A stretch of 64,000 nt of DNA from Mesorhizobium qingshengii (GCF_900103325.1 NZ_FMXM01000012.1:161774-225773), one strand, 5' to 3'; positions 1 to 9,322 are shown, counted from the stretch's first letter. The notes: generated by a model not told the origin, from the letters alone. Numbers and translations: made by a program.

Positions 1-49
1 CGCGGATATGGCCGGAAAGCTCCAGACGCCTGGCGAAAATCGCGTAGCC

Positions 50-832
50 TCAAGCGGCTTCGCGAAAGTACTTTGCCGTTGGCAGAATGGTCAGCGGCGC
101 CAGTTCGCCCGCACCAGGCGTCTCGAACAGCATGCGTTGCTCCATCGGAGTCGACCGGAAGAACGGGAACCGAGAGAAGGAGCGCTCGCGGATCGCGTTG
201 ACGTTGGCCCTGTAGAGCACGACCTTGTAGTTCAGGCCTGGATAGTCGCGCAGCTCGCCGATCTGCTCAGAACAGTAGATGCGGCGGTAAAAACCCGCAT
301 GTTCCGGCCGAATGGTCGACAGGCAGTAAGGTGCATCGAAATAGAAGCAAGCCATACCGGCGAGGCGCAACGTCAGATAGGGAATCTGCGGATAGATTTT
401 TGACCAGTCGGGGTCGGCGGCAAATCGGCTCGGGTCGGCGAAATGCGCGCCGGCGGCAAGCATTGGCCGCAAGATGTCACCGTAGACCGTGGTGGAGGGC
501 GATTGCGGGGTGGCGCTGCAGGCGTGATGGATGCGCAGCGTGCTGACCAGTTCCCCGTCAATGTAAATGCCGAACTTCGAGCAGTTCTCGGTTTCGTCGA
601 GCTCATCATGCACGATATGTTCGGGGTTTTCCGGCACCATATCGCTCAACCGATAGGACTTGTAGCGCAACCTGTAGATGTCTTCGAGGTCTTCGCCCTT
701 GTCGCAGCGGCGATACTCTGTGCGCTCCAGCATTGCCGAAATGTTTCGAGCAAAGCTCGACATGTTATCGGACGAATTTTCTCCGTCCGCGCCCGCCGCA
801 TGGCGAAGCGCCGCTAACTGCCCGTCCATCAT
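50..832 (-). CDS. FeeM-like N-acyl amino acid synthase (GNAT fold)
   Basis: About 260 residues. The central part (ERTEYRRCDKGEDLEDIYRLRYKSYR, seen from about residue 35) resembles the acyl-homoserine-lactone-synthase-like/FeeM N-acyl amino acid synthase family, in which an acyl group is moved from a carrier protein to an amino acid or similar acceptor. The family link is from recalled sequence pattern, and substrate cannot be read from sequence. No signal peptide or membrane segment is seen, so a cytoplasmic enzyme is expected. Two adjacent ATGs (832 and 829) follow a GGGGA stretch; a further in-frame ATG lies at 862. It is transcribed alone, away from the downstream GGDEF-EAL gene by about 145 bp. 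Confidence 0.6.
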   Translation of the reverse strand: MMDGQLAALRHAAGADGENSSDNMSSFARNISAMLERTEYRRCDKGEDLEDIYRLRYKSYRLSDMVPENPEHIVHDELDETENCSKFGIYIDGELVSTLRIHHACSATPQSPSTTVYGDILRPMLAAGAHFADPSRFAADPDWSKIYPQIPYLTLRLAGMACFYFDAPYCLSTIRPEHAGFYRRIYCSEQIGELRDYPGLNYKVVLYRANVNAIRERSFSRFPFFRSTPMEQRMLFETPGAGELAPLTILPTAKYFREAA

Positions 833-978
833 GCGTCCCCGTAAGTTGCCGCCGCAGTTCAACCCTACGACAGGGCCTCGGGATGTAAAGATGAAAATGG
901 GATAGACGCTGTTTACTCATCGTTAACGTTAACAATTCGTAAAGTTTTACGAAAATGCGTCGCTTCTCCGGCAAGGAA

Positions 979-3291
979 TCAGCGGCGTGCAATCCTCTTG
1001 GCTGTCTTGATGTCCTTGGCAAAGGGCCAGACCGTGCTCGACATCGTGTCGATACCGGACGCGCTGAGCGCGGAACCGAACAGGAAGCCCTGCACAAGGT
1101 CGGGTTTGACCTGTAGCGCCAGGATCTTGAGCTGCTCGAACGTCTCGACGCCTTCTACCGTCACCGAAAGCCCCAACGGCCGTGACAGATTGACAATGCC
1201 CTTGAGCAGTTCAAGCGAGCGGGCGTTCTGGGTGACATCGATCAGGAAGGAGCGGTCGATCTTGATCTTGTCGAGCGGCAGCTTGTGCAGGTAGCTCAGG
1301 CTTGAATAGCCGGTGCCGAAATCGTCGAGCGCGATGCGCACGCCAAGCTGCTTCAGTTCCTCAATGTACTGGCGCGTCAGCGACTTGTCGTCGAGCAGCG
1401 CTGTTTCGGTGACCTCGATCTCCAGCCGGCCGGCGGCGAGGCCGGAGCCGGCCAAGGCATCGCGAACCTTCTGGATGACGTCACGGTTGCGGAAATCCTT
1501 GGCGGAAAGGTTGACCGAGACGCTGGTCTGGTTCGGCCATTTGGCGCATTCGGCGCAGGCTGCCTGCAGCACGAAGGTGCTGATCTCGGAAATGATGCCC
1601 ATTTCCTCTGCCAATGGAATGAAGATGCTCGGCGAAACTGGCCCAAGATCCGGATGGTCCCAACGGCACAACGCCTCGCAACTGGCGATGCGCATGGTGT
1701 TCATCGCCACGATCGGCTGATAGACCACCCGCAGACTCTTGGCCTCCACGGCGCTGCGCAGATCCGCCTTCATCAGCTGACGGTTGCGGAAGGCAGCATC
1801 CATCGAGGCCTCGAACAGCCGCCAGCTGTTCTTGCCGAGTTCCTTGGCCTTGTAGAGCGCCAGGTCCGCCTTGACGATCATGGCGTCGACATCGGTGTCC
1901 TTGACCCGCGACAGCACCGCACCGCCGCTGGCCTGGATGCGCAGCCCGTGACCGGCGACGTCCACTTCCCCCTGCAGGCCGGCGAAAATCTCGTCGAGCT
2001 GACTGGTCAGATCGCTCTCATCCTCGACACGATCGAAGAAGATCATGAATTCGTCGCCGCCGAAACGGCTGACCGTGATGCCTTGCCCGGCAATGGCGGC
2101 GAGCCGCTCGGCAACAGCGTAGATCAAACCGTCGCCGATCGGATGTCCAAGCGTGTCGTTGACGCTCTTGAAATCGTCAAGGTCGAGCACCGCCAGCCCG
2201 CAGAGACGGTCGCGGTCGCCGGACGCCATGGCCTCGCCGACCAGTTCGTGGAAATAGGCGCGGTTGGGCAGGCCGGTGAGGTTGTCGTAGCGCGCCATGA
2301 AGCGGATCTTTTCTTCCGCCTCGACACGGGCGGTCACGTCCTCGAACGTGATGACACCCAGCTCCTGGCTGCCTTCGCGAGCCGAGAACTCATAGTGCTG
2401 GCCATTGGCGAGCGAAACGAGGACCTTGCGGTCACGGCCCTCGCGCAGGGCGCGCGTCAGCTGAGCCTCGATATAACGGCAATCCTTGGGCGCCAGCATG
2501 CCGCCGGCGACGCCGCGCATCAGAAGGCCATGGATCGACCGCCCGAGCAGCGCATCCGGCGACTTGAGCGACATCAGATGCGCGGCCTCGGCATTGGCCA
2601 CCGCTACCCGGCCGTCCGGACCGAGCATGACAAGGCCATGCGACATGGTGTTGAGCGCCCGGTTGAAGCGCTGGGCAATGCGGTTCGCCTTCTTTTCCTC
2701 CGACAAGGCAGCAAAAAGCACCTCGCGGACCAGGTCAGCGAAGCGCTTGATGGCAAACAGGAAAGGCGCCGAGAGCAGGCCAAGGATAAAATGATAGGGA
2801 TCACCGCGCAGGATAAAGCCCAGCGAGATCGGCCAGGTCATGGTCATGATGAAAATCATGACCATCCTGGGCGAGCCGTAGTTGCGGCCGGCGATCGCAG
2901 TAGCGGAGGCGAGGGTCACGCAGACGGCCGCGATCTCGGCGAAACTGTCGTAGGCCAGATAGATGCCGACGAAACAGAAGGTGCCCAGCATGAAACCATG
3001 CATGGAGCCGTAGAAAATGTAATCGTTCTCGCGTTGACGCGCTTCTTCCCGACTCTTCGGCACCGGCGCATTCCGATACTTTCGGATGTTGCGCAGACGC
3101 AGGAATGCAACCGTCAGAAAACCAAACGTCACGGCAAGATAGGCTGGATCCCTGGTTTTCCAGTAGACGAGCACCACCAGCAGGGTCTGGGCAAAGAATC
3201 CAATCGAAAGCGTCAAACCGTCGCGAAACAGGGTTTCCACGAACGGAATGTAGACGTCGACCGGGATCTCGTTCTTTTTTCTCAGATTCAA
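979..3291 (-). CDS. Membrane GGDEF-EAL cyclic-di-GMP protein with PAS domain
   Basis: 770 residues. The N-terminal 200 residues hold several hydrophobic segments, then a PAS-like sensor (about 205-320), a GGDEF domain with intact RFGGDEF near residue 410, and an EAL domain. The EAL domain keeps the signature (CEALCRW, near 538), EVTET, DDFGTGYSS, the catalytic lysine in KIDRSF and the TVEGVE glutamate. Both diguanylate cyclase and phosphodiesterase catalytic residues therefore look intact. The usual inhibitory RxxD site five residues before GGDEF is not present (the local sequence is GITVSRFGGDEF), so product inhibition may be missing or the domain may act as a regulatory GTP-binding module. 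Monocistronic by position. Confidence 0.92.
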   Translation of the reverse strand: MNLRKKNEIPVDVYIPFVETLFRDGLTLSIGFFAQTLLVVLVYWKTRDPAYLAVTFGFLTVAFLRLRNIRKYRNAPVPKSREEARQRENDYIFYGSMHGFMLGTFCFVGIYLAYDSFAEIAAVCVTLASATAIAGRNYGSPRMVMIFIMTMTWPISLGFILRGDPYHFILGLLSAPFLFAIKRFADLVREVLFAALSEEKKANRIAQRFNRALNTMSHGLVMLGPDGRVAVANAEAAHLMSLKSPDALLGRSIHGLLMRGVAGGMLAPKDCRYIEAQLTRALREGRDRKVLVSLANGQHYEFSAREGSQELGVITFEDVTARVEAEEKIRFMARYDNLTGLPNRAYFHELVGEAMASGDRDRLCGLAVLDLDDFKSVNDTLGHPIGDGLIYAVAERLAAIAGQGITVSRFGGDEFMIFFDRVEDESDLTSQLDEIFAGLQGEVDVAGHGLRIQASGGAVLSRVKDTDVDAMIVKADLALYKAKELGKNSWRLFEASMDAAFRNRQLMKADLRSAVEAKSLRVVYQPIVAMNTMRIASCEALCRWDHPDLGPVSPSIFIPLAEEMGIISEISTFVLQAACAECAKWPNQTSVSVNLSAKDFRNRDVIQKVRDALAGSGLAAGRLEIEVTETALLDDKSLTRQYIEELKQLGVRIALDDFGTGYSSLSYLHKLPLDKIKIDRSFLIDVTQNARSLELLKGIVNLSRPLGLSVTVEGVETFEQLKILALQVKPDLVQGFLFGSALSASGIDTMSSTVWPFAKDIKTAKRIARR

Positions 3292-3435
3292 CGCCTGAAT
3301 CCCAACCCTTGGGACACAAGCAGTGTCACATCCGCCTTAAGAAAGATTTAGAGAGACCGTCACGCCCTTGCCGTCAAGCCGGGTGACGCTGCGGAAAGCT
3401 AGGAAAGTGTTCTTCAGGTAAACAAGGCGTATCGA

Positions 3436-6400
3436 TCACTCCGCGGCCCGAAGTTCGGGGCGCGCCGGCGTGTTCGACAAGCGTTCGAGCAGCCTTTGAC
3501 GTTCGCCCGCGGCCTTTTCGGCGCTGGCTTGCCGGACATGGCCGTAGCCGCGAATAAGCGCCGGCACCGAGACCAGCGCAACCGCCGCATCGACCCTGGC
3601 CGGCGTCAGCGACCTGGCGACGAGCTCCAGATCCGCCTCATACTGCCCAAGCAGCTGCCGCTCCTTGCGCCGCTCGGCGGAGTAGCCGAACAGGTCGAAG
3701 GCGGTGCCGCGCAGGCCCTTCATCGCCGCCAGCACGCGAAAGCCCTTCATCATCCAGGGACCGAAGCTCGATTTCCTTGGCTTGCCGTCATTGCCGCGGC
3801 GCCCCATGATCGGCGGCGCGAGATGGAATTCGAGCTTCTCGTAGCTCTGGAACTGCTTTGCCAAGTCGGCGGCGAAGGAACCGTCGGTATAGAGCCGCGC
3901 CACCTCGTACTCGTCCTTGATCGCCATCAGCTTGAATAGGTTCCTGGCCGCTGCCTCGGTCACCGCGGTCGAGCCGGGCACGGCCTTGGCCTCGGCGGCG
4001 CGCACAATGGCCAGCCTATCGGCGTAGCGCCTGCCGTAGGCGGCGTTCTGATAGGCGGTCAGGAAAGCGATGCGGCGGGCAATGATGTCGTCCAGCGTCT
4101 CGGCGACATCGGCAATCTGCCCGGCCTTGCCCGGCTGAACGACGAGAGCGCGCACGAAATCCGGCTGATGGGCGGCGCGACGGCCCCAGCGGAACGCCGC
4201 GATGTTCATCGCCACGGCTTCGCCATTGAGGTCGATCGCCTTCTCGACGGCCTCAGCGGACAGCGGCAAGCCGCCATGCTGGAAGGCAAAGCCGAGCATG
4301 AACATGTTGGCGCCGAGCGAATTGCCGAACAGCGCGGTGGCGGTTCGCGTGGCGTCGAAGAAATGCGCCTTGTCGTCGCCCGCGGCAGTACGGATCGCCT
4401 TCTTCAGGCGCTCTATCGGCAACGAGAAATCGGCAGACCGGGCGAACTCGCCGGGCATGATCTCCGCGGTGTTGGCTAGGAAGATGGTATGGCCCTCGCG
4501 CACCGCGGTCAGCACCTTCTTGGCGCCCGACACCACCAGATCGCAGCCAAGCACGAGATCGGCCTTGCCGGCCGAAACGCGGATGGCATGGATGTCGTCC
4601 GGGGTGCGCGCGATGCGGACATGGGTGAACACCGAGCCGCCCTTCTGGGCGAGGCCGGCCATGTCGATCATACCGCAGCCCTTGTCCTCGAGATGGGCCG
4701 CCATGCCGAGCACTGCACCGACGGTGACGACGCCGGTGCCGCCGACGCCATCGATGATCGCCGCCCAGCCTTGCTCGCCCAGCGGGAATTCGGCCGGCGT
4801 GGGCACGCCGTCGAGCGGATCGGCCTTGCCGGCAAGGCCTTCGGCCTTGCGGATCTTGGCGCCGTGCACGGTGACGAAGGACGGGCAGAAGCCGTTGACG
4901 CAGGAGAAATCCTTGTTGCAGCTCGACTGGTCGATCCTGCGCTTGCGGCCGAATTCGGTTTCGACCGGCTGGATCGAGACGCAGTTCGACTGCACGCCGC
5001 AGTCGCCACAGCCTTCACAGACCAGCTCGTTGATGAAGACGCGCTTGTCGGGATCAGGAAAGGTGCCGCGCTTGCGGCGGCGGCGCTTTTCGGCGGCACA
5101 GGTCTGGTCGTAGAGCAGGATCGAGACGCCCTTGACGTCGCGCAGCTCGCGCTGGACGAGATCTAGATCGTCGCGGTGATGGATGGTGGCGCCGGCCGGG
5201 AATTCGGCCGTGCCGGCATATTTTTCGGGTTCGTCGGTGACGATGGCGATGCGGTCGACGCCCTCGGCGCGCACCTGCCTGGCGATCATGTCGACGGTCA
5301 GGCCGCCTTCATGCGGCTGGCCGCCGGTCATGGCGACGGCGTCGTTGTAGAGGATCTTGTAGGTGATGTTGGCGTCGGTCGACAGCGCGAAGCGGATCGC
5401 CAGTGTGCCGGAATGGTTGTAGGTGCCGTCGCCGAGATTCTGGAAGATGTGGCCGCGCTTGGAGAAGGGTGCCTGGCCAACCCATTGCGCGCCCTCGCCG
5501 CCCATCGCCGTGAAGCCGACGGTGTTGCGGTCCATCCACAACGCCATGAAATGGCAACCGATGCCGGCCGCGGCGATCGAACCGTCCGGCACCTTGGTCG
5601 AGGAATTGTGCGGGCAGCCGGAACAGAAGAAGGGCGTGCGCGAGCCGATGTCGGTGGCGTCGGCCAGCATTGCCTGGAACTGGCGCAGCTTGGCCACCCG
5701 CGCCGAAATCTCTTCCGACGGGCCGATGGTTCTGACGATCCTCTCGCCAAGGGCAATGGCGATCTCGTTGGGGTCGAGCGCGCCCTTGGCCGGGAACAGC
5801 CAGTCGCCGCGCTCGTCCTTCTTGCCGACAATGACCGGTTGCGTGGCGGTGCCGTAAAGGCTCTCGCGCAGCTGCACCTCGATCAGCGAGCGCTTCTCCT
5901 CGACGACGACGATGGTGTCGAGGCCGCGGGCAAAGTCGGCGATATGATGCAGGTCGAGCGGCCAGGGGCAGCCGACCTTGAACAGCCGCACGCCGATGCG
6001 GTTGGCGGCGGCCTCGTCGATGCCGATGTCCTCGAGCGCCTGGCGGACATCGAGATAGCTCTTGCCCAGCGTGATGATGCCGATCTTCGGGTTGCGGCCG
6101 CCCGAATAGACGATGCGGTTCAGCCCGTTGGCATGGATGAAAGCGGAAGCGGCGGCGCGCTTGTATTCATGCAGCCGCTCCTCCTGGCCGAGCATATCGA
6201 TCTCGTGGCGGATGTTGAGACCGCCGGGCGGCATGTCGAAATCCGGGACGACGATATCAAGCCGTTCGAGCGACGCGTCGACCGAGGCCGTCGATTCGAT
6301 GTTGTCCTTGACGCATTTGATCGCCGCCCAGGTGCCGGCGAAGCGCGACATGGCAAAGCCGTAGAGCCCGTAGTCGATGATCTCCTGGACGCCGGCCGGG

Positions 6401-6915
6401 TTGAGGATCGGCACCATCGTGTCGACAAACAGGAATTCGGTGGCGTGAGCGTTGGTCGAGGATTCGGCCATGTGGTCGTCGCCCATCAGGGCGAGCACAC
6501 CGCCATGTCTGGACGAGCCGGCGAGATTGGCGTGGCGGAACACGTCGCCAGAGCGGTCGACGCCCGGCCCCTTGCCGTACCAGACCGAAAAGACGCCGTC
6601 ATGGGTGCCCTCGCCCAAGAGTTCCGTCTGCTGCGATCCCCAACAAGCGGTGGCCGCCAGTTCCTCGTTGAGGCCGGGCTGGAAAACGATGTCGGCCTGG
6701 GCGAGCTGCTTCTTCGCCTTCCACAGCTGCATATCGAGGCCACCGAGCGGCGAGCCGCGATAGCCGGAGACGAAGCCGGCCGTGTTCAGGCCAGCGCGGC
6801 GGTCGCGCTCGCGCTGCATCAGAAGCATGCGGATGACCGCCTGCGCGCCGGAAAGGAAGATGCGCTCCTTTCCGAGGTCGAACTTGTCGTCGAGCGCGAC
6901 GTCGTGCAGCGTCAT
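3436..6915 (-). CDS. Indolepyruvate ferredoxin oxidoreductase, fused alpha-beta form
   Basis: About 1159 residues. The reaction known for the family is oxidative decarboxylation of aryl 2-oxoacids such as indolepyruvate to the acyl-CoA, using thiamine diphosphate and ferredoxin. The N-terminal half is the pyrimidine-binding and TPP-binding part (CSGCPHNSSTKVPDG near residue 430). The middle has a cysteine-rich iron-sulfur segment (CEGCGDCG ... CNKDFSC, about 628-665). The C-terminal gamma-type domain starts near GVGGTGVVTVGAV. The single-chain architecture is the usual proteobacterial one. The start at MTLHDV is preferred because AGAGGA sits about eight bases upstream; a longer in-frame extension to 7011 has no family support. 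In aerobic rhizobia it is linked to aromatic amino acid breakdown. Confidence 0.9.
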   Translation of the reverse strand: MTLHDVALDDKFDLGKERIFLSGAQAVIRMLLMQRERDRRAGLNTAGFVSGYRGSPLGGLDMQLWKAKKQLAQADIVFQPGLNEELAATACWGSQQTELLGEGTHDGVFSVWYGKGPGVDRSGDVFRHANLAGSSRHGGVLALMGDDHMAESSTNAHATEFLFVDTMVPILNPAGVQEIIDYGLYGFAMSRFAGTWAAIKCVKDNIESTASVDASLERLDIVVPDFDMPPGGLNIRHEIDMLGQEERLHEYKRAAASAFIHANGLNRIVYSGGRNPKIGIITLGKSYLDVRQALEDIGIDEAAANRIGVRLFKVGCPWPLDLHHIADFARGLDTIVVVEEKRSLIEVQLRESLYGTATQPVIVGKKDERGDWLFPAKGALDPNEIAIALGERIVRTIGPSEEISARVAKLRQFQAMLADATDIGSRTPFFCSGCPHNSSTKVPDGSIAAAGIGCHFMALWMDRNTVGFTAMGGEGAQWVGQAPFSKRGHIFQNLGDGTYNHSGTLAIRFALSTDANITYKILYNDAVAMTGGQPHEGGLTVDMIARQVRAEGVDRIAIVTDEPEKYAGTAEFPAGATIHHRDDLDLVQRELRDVKGVSILLYDQTCAAEKRRRRKRGTFPDPDKRVFINELVCEGCGDCGVQSNCVSIQPVETEFGRKRRIDQSSCNKDFSCVNGFCPSFVTVHGAKIRKAEGLAGKADPLDGVPTPAEFPLGEQGWAAIIDGVGGTGVVTVGAVLGMAAHLEDKGCGMIDMAGLAQKGGSVFTHVRIARTPDDIHAIRVSAGKADLVLGCDLVVSGAKKVLTAVREGHTIFLANTAEIMPGEFARSADFSLPIERLKKAIRTAAGDDKAHFFDATRTATALFGNSLGANMFMLGFAFQHGGLPLSAEAVEKAIDLNGEAVAMNIAAFRWGRRAAHQPDFVRALVVQPGKAGQIADVAETLDDIIARRIAFLTAYQNAAYGRRYADRLAIVRAAEAKAVPGSTAVTEAAARNLFKLMAIKDEYEVARLYTDGSFAADLAKQFQSYEKLEFHLAPPIMGRRGNDGKPRKSSFGPWMMKGFRVLAAMKGLRGTAFDLFGYSAERRKERQLLGQYEADLELVARSLTPARVDAAVALVSVPALIRGYGHVRQASAEKAAGERQRLLERLSNTPARPELRAAE

Positions 6916-7095
6916 CAGGTATTTCCTCTGCGAAGGCCGCGCGGGGGACAGGCAGCCAACGTCGGGGTCGGATGACGCATCCTTTCTCCCCTTGCAAGGC
7001 AGGTCAAACAAAATCGAAGGATCCAGCAGAGCGCGGAGAGCGAACCGCTGGACACCCGTCAGGCGGATAGAACGGCACTGGCGCAGCGTTCGCAG

Positions 7096-7111
7096 CCGGG
7101 GTGCCCCCCGG
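7096..7111 (-). terminator. Small GC hairpin after the lipoprotein gene
   Basis: CCGGGG-TGCC-CCCCGG forms a 6-bp stem 22 bases past the lipoprotein stop codon. No clear T-run follows on the transcribed strand, so it is only a weak candidate for an intrinsic terminator. The rest of 6916-7133 shows nothing else recognisable. Confidence 0.25.
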
Positions 7112-7133
7112 CGGCGCTCGCAAGCGGGAGATA

Positions 7134-7664
7134 TCAGGCGGCCTTCGAACAGTCGGGCTTCGGCTCGCCCGGCAGCTTGCCGTCGACGTGGCCGATCATG
7201 TCCTTGTTGAGTTCGTAGACCGGTCCGACCACCAGCGGCCGGTCGGGCAGGACCGACTGATCGAGCGACGATGTCAGCGTCGTCTCGAAGCTTTGCAGCA
7301 GCGTGCCGTTGGCATCTTCAATGCGGATCGAAACGGCATAGGGCTTGTCCTTGACCACGCAGGTGAGTGGCGGGCTGGTGAGCGTGATGTGCGGCAGCTT
7401 GGGCCAGATCTTCTGGTTGACGATGATCGGATCGCCGCCAGCCGGGTTCTGGAAATTGACCACGGCGACCTGCCCCTCGCCCATCGGACGCAGCGGATTG
7501 AGGGTGATGACATAGGTGGCGATGCCCAGCCGGTAGTTGAACTCGAAAAGCTTGCCCGAAATGGCGAACAGCTGATCCTTGCCAGAGTCCCGGCAGGCGC
7601 CAAGGGCGAGGGCGGCAAACAAGCACGCACCCAGAACGATCGAACGCGAAAACTTTCTAGACAT
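7134..7664 (-). CDS. Small lipoprotein of unknown function
   Basis: 176 residues from MSRKFSRS. The N-terminus is a classic lipoprotein signal: basic residues, a hydrophobic stretch (SIVLGACLFAALALG) and a lipobox ending in LALGAC, so the mature protein is probably lipid-anchored in the envelope. The body has no recognised catalytic motif and looks beta-rich. Two further cysteines occur (LTCVV and PDCSKAA). The start overlaps the end of the upstream CGNR gene by 8 bp and has GGGAGG before it, which suggests translational coupling. A longer in-frame extension to 7778 lies wholly inside the CGNR gene and was rejected. Confidence 0.75.
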   Translation of the reverse strand: MSRKFSRSIVLGACLFAALALGACRDSGKDQLFAISGKLFEFNYRLGIATYVITLNPLRPMGEGQVAVVNFQNPAGGDPIIVNQKIWPKLPHITLTSPPLTCVVKDKPYAVSIRIEDANGTLLQSFETTLTSSLDQSVLPDRPLVVGPVYELNKDMIGHVDGKLPGEPKPDCSKAA

Positions 7665-8265
7665 CGGAGACCTCCCTGGCCGCTGTGCGGCGGCGATAAT
7701 GTCGACTGGCCTTCTGACGGTTGCCGCACACCGCCATGTCGCACCAAAGGCGGCTGGAATTGCGGCTTCGGTCAACAAACAGCCAACTGCAGTTGGGGCA
7801 GATTCTGAGCCTGGCGACGGTGTCGTCGCGCAGCAGCGACAGGGCCGAGACGGCCAGCGCCGCCTCGAAGGCGATCGGCGTGGCCGGATCGCCGAACGGC
7901 CGTCCCGCCGTACCGATTTCGCAGCGGCTGGACGACAGACCGTCGGCGCAGGCCCGCAGGAAGCCCGCCAGGTCGCCGGTGGCGATCGCGCCTTTCGACA
8001 CAGCGCCGCGAAACAATCGGTCGGTGCTCTCGCGGATCGACCGCACCACCGGCGCTATCGTCTCCGGCGACAGAGCCTGCAACCGCCTGCCACCGAGCTC
8101 GGCCGCGCGGAAGCCGCTTGCGGCATCGGCGAAGCGCGCGATCTCCACCGGATCGTCGAAACGATCGAAGGTCTTCTGGGGGTCGTCGCGCAACACGACG
8201 GTGTTGGCCGTGTCGAGCGCCAGAATGCCGCCGGTGAAGCGATGCGGGGTCCAGGATACCGTCAT
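7657..8265 (-). CDS. CGNR zinc-finger (ABATE domain) protein, putative regulator
   Basis: 202 residues. The N-terminal ABATE-type region (TGGILALDTANTV) leads to a C-terminal zinc-binding CGNR motif: CPNC, then C and CGNR in RLWCDMAVCGNRQKASRHYRRR. CGNR proteins are thought to be DNA-binding transcription regulators, often of stress or antibiotic-response genes; the target here is unknown. It is the first gene of a two-gene unit with the lipoprotein, whose start codon overlaps its last codons. No signal peptide. Confidence 0.85.
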   Translation of the reverse strand: MTVSWTPHRFTGGILALDTANTVVLRDDPQKTFDRFDDPVEIARFADAASGFRAAELGGRRLQALSPETIAPVVRSIRESTDRLFRGAVSKGAIATGDLAGFLRACADGLSSSRCEIGTAGRPFGDPATPIAFEAALAVSALSLLRDDTVARLRICPNCSWLFVDRSRNSSRLWCDMAVCGNRQKASRHYRRRTAAREVSDV

Positions 8266-8356
8266 GCGCCAAATCTAACCGATAAATCCTGTTTGACAAG
8301 TTAGATTCCACGATGCAACCTTGCCTCGGGCGCAGCCTCGGCGGCGACCTTTCGTT

Positions 8357-8404
8357 GAGCATGTCGTCGTCCCAAAACCGCCTCGCATTTTGGGCGACAT
8401 GCTC
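8357..8404. repeat. Palindromic intergenic repeat, copy 1
   Basis: An inverted repeat with two stem blocks. GAGCATGTCG (8357-8366) pairs with CGACATGCTC (8395-8404), and CCCAAAA (8371-8377) pairs with TTTTGGG (8388-8394). A 4-base bulge (TCGT) lies on the left arm only and the loop is 10 bases. A second element with the same architecture and bulge position is at 52773-52816, upstream of another start codon, so this is a dispersed repeat family rather than a gene-specific structure. Confidence 0.85.
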
Positions 8405-8416
8405 TGAGGACCGCGC

Positions 8417-9322
8417 ATGCTCTATTTCTTCCAGCAGGTTCTGAACGGGCTGCATTCGGGCGCGCTCTATGCCCTGCTCGCCTTTGGCTATGTGCTGACC
8501 AACGGCATCCTGCACCGCACCAATCTTGCCTATGGCGCGGTGTTCGCCTTTTGCGGCCACACGATGATCCTTACCGCTGCCTTCGGTTACCAGGCGCTGT
8601 GGATGACGCTATTCACGGCGGTGGCGCTCGGCGTCGTCGCGGCTTTCCTTTACGCGGCGCTGATCAGCCATGTCCTGTCGCGCAACGTGTTCGAGCCGCT
8701 GGCCGACCGCTCGCCCAACGCCATCGTGGTGACGACGCTGGGCATATTGCTGGTGCTGTCGGAGGCAAGCCGCATCGCCGCCGACACCCACGATCTATGG
8801 CTGCCGCCGATGCTGGCAGTGCCGGTGATCTTCGCGCAGGATGACCGCTTCAAGGCGACGCTGACGCTGATCCAGCTGCTCGACTGCGCCGCCGTGCTGG
8901 CGGCCATCGCACTGGCCGCATGGGCATTCGCGCGCTCGAGCTACGGTAGGTCATGGCGCGCGGTTTCCGACGACCCCAAGGCGGCGGCGATGTGCGGCGT
9001 CGACGTGCGTGCCGTGTTCCGCCACGCAGTGCTGTTCGGCGGCTTCTGCGCCGCGCTCGCCGGCGTGCTTGCCGGCATCTACTATGGCAACATCAGCTTC
9101 GGCACCGGCCTGACCTATGGTCTGAAGATCCTGTTCGTGACGGCGGTCGGCGGCTATCTCTCGCCGCCGCGCGCGGCGCTCGGTGCGGCTGCCTTCGGCA
9201 TGGCCGAATCGCTGTGGGCGGGCTATTTCCCGCTCGAATGGCGCGACGCCTGGATGTACGTGTTCCTCGTCGCCATGCTGGTGCTGATCGGCGCCGGCCG
9301 CGACCAGCAGAAGATCGTCTGA
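8417..9322 (+). CDS. Branched-chain amino acid type ABC permease (LivH family)
   Basis: 301 residues with about eight hydrophobic segments and the LivH-type layout (NGLHSGALYALLAFGYVL at the start; ARSSYGRSWRAVSDDPKAAAMCGVD in the cytoplasmic coupling loop; YGLKILFVTAVGG). It would form the inner-membrane channel of a HAAT-family importer for branched-chain amino acids, amides or related solutes. GAGGA precedes the ATG. No LivM, LivG, LivF or binding protein is adjacent: the next genes are a TRAP transporter. The gene is therefore an orphan and must use partners encoded elsewhere, or be a remnant. Confidence 0.85.
   Translation: MLYFFQQVLNGLHSGALYALLAFGYVLTNGILHRTNLAYGAVFAFCGHTMILTAAFGYQALWMTLFTAVALGVVAAFLYAALISHVLSRNVFEPLADRSPNAIVVTTLGILLVLSEASRIAADTHDLWLPPMLAVPVIFAQDDRFKATLTLIQLLDCAAVLAAIALAAWAFARSSYGRSWRAVSDDPKAAAMCGVDVRAVFRHAVLFGGFCAALAGVLAGIYYGNISFGTGLTYGLKILFVTAVGGYLSPPRAALGAAAFGMAESLWAGYFPLEWRDAWMYVFLVAMLVLIGAGRDQQKIV

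Noticed and set aside
1654..3351. 565-residue open frame on the + strand
   Set aside because: It lies antisense to the GGDEF-EAL gene; composition is that of a shadow frame with no family motif.
5176..6975. 599-residue open frame on the + strand
   Set aside because: Antisense to the indolepyruvate oxidoreductase gene, whose motifs and length are complete.
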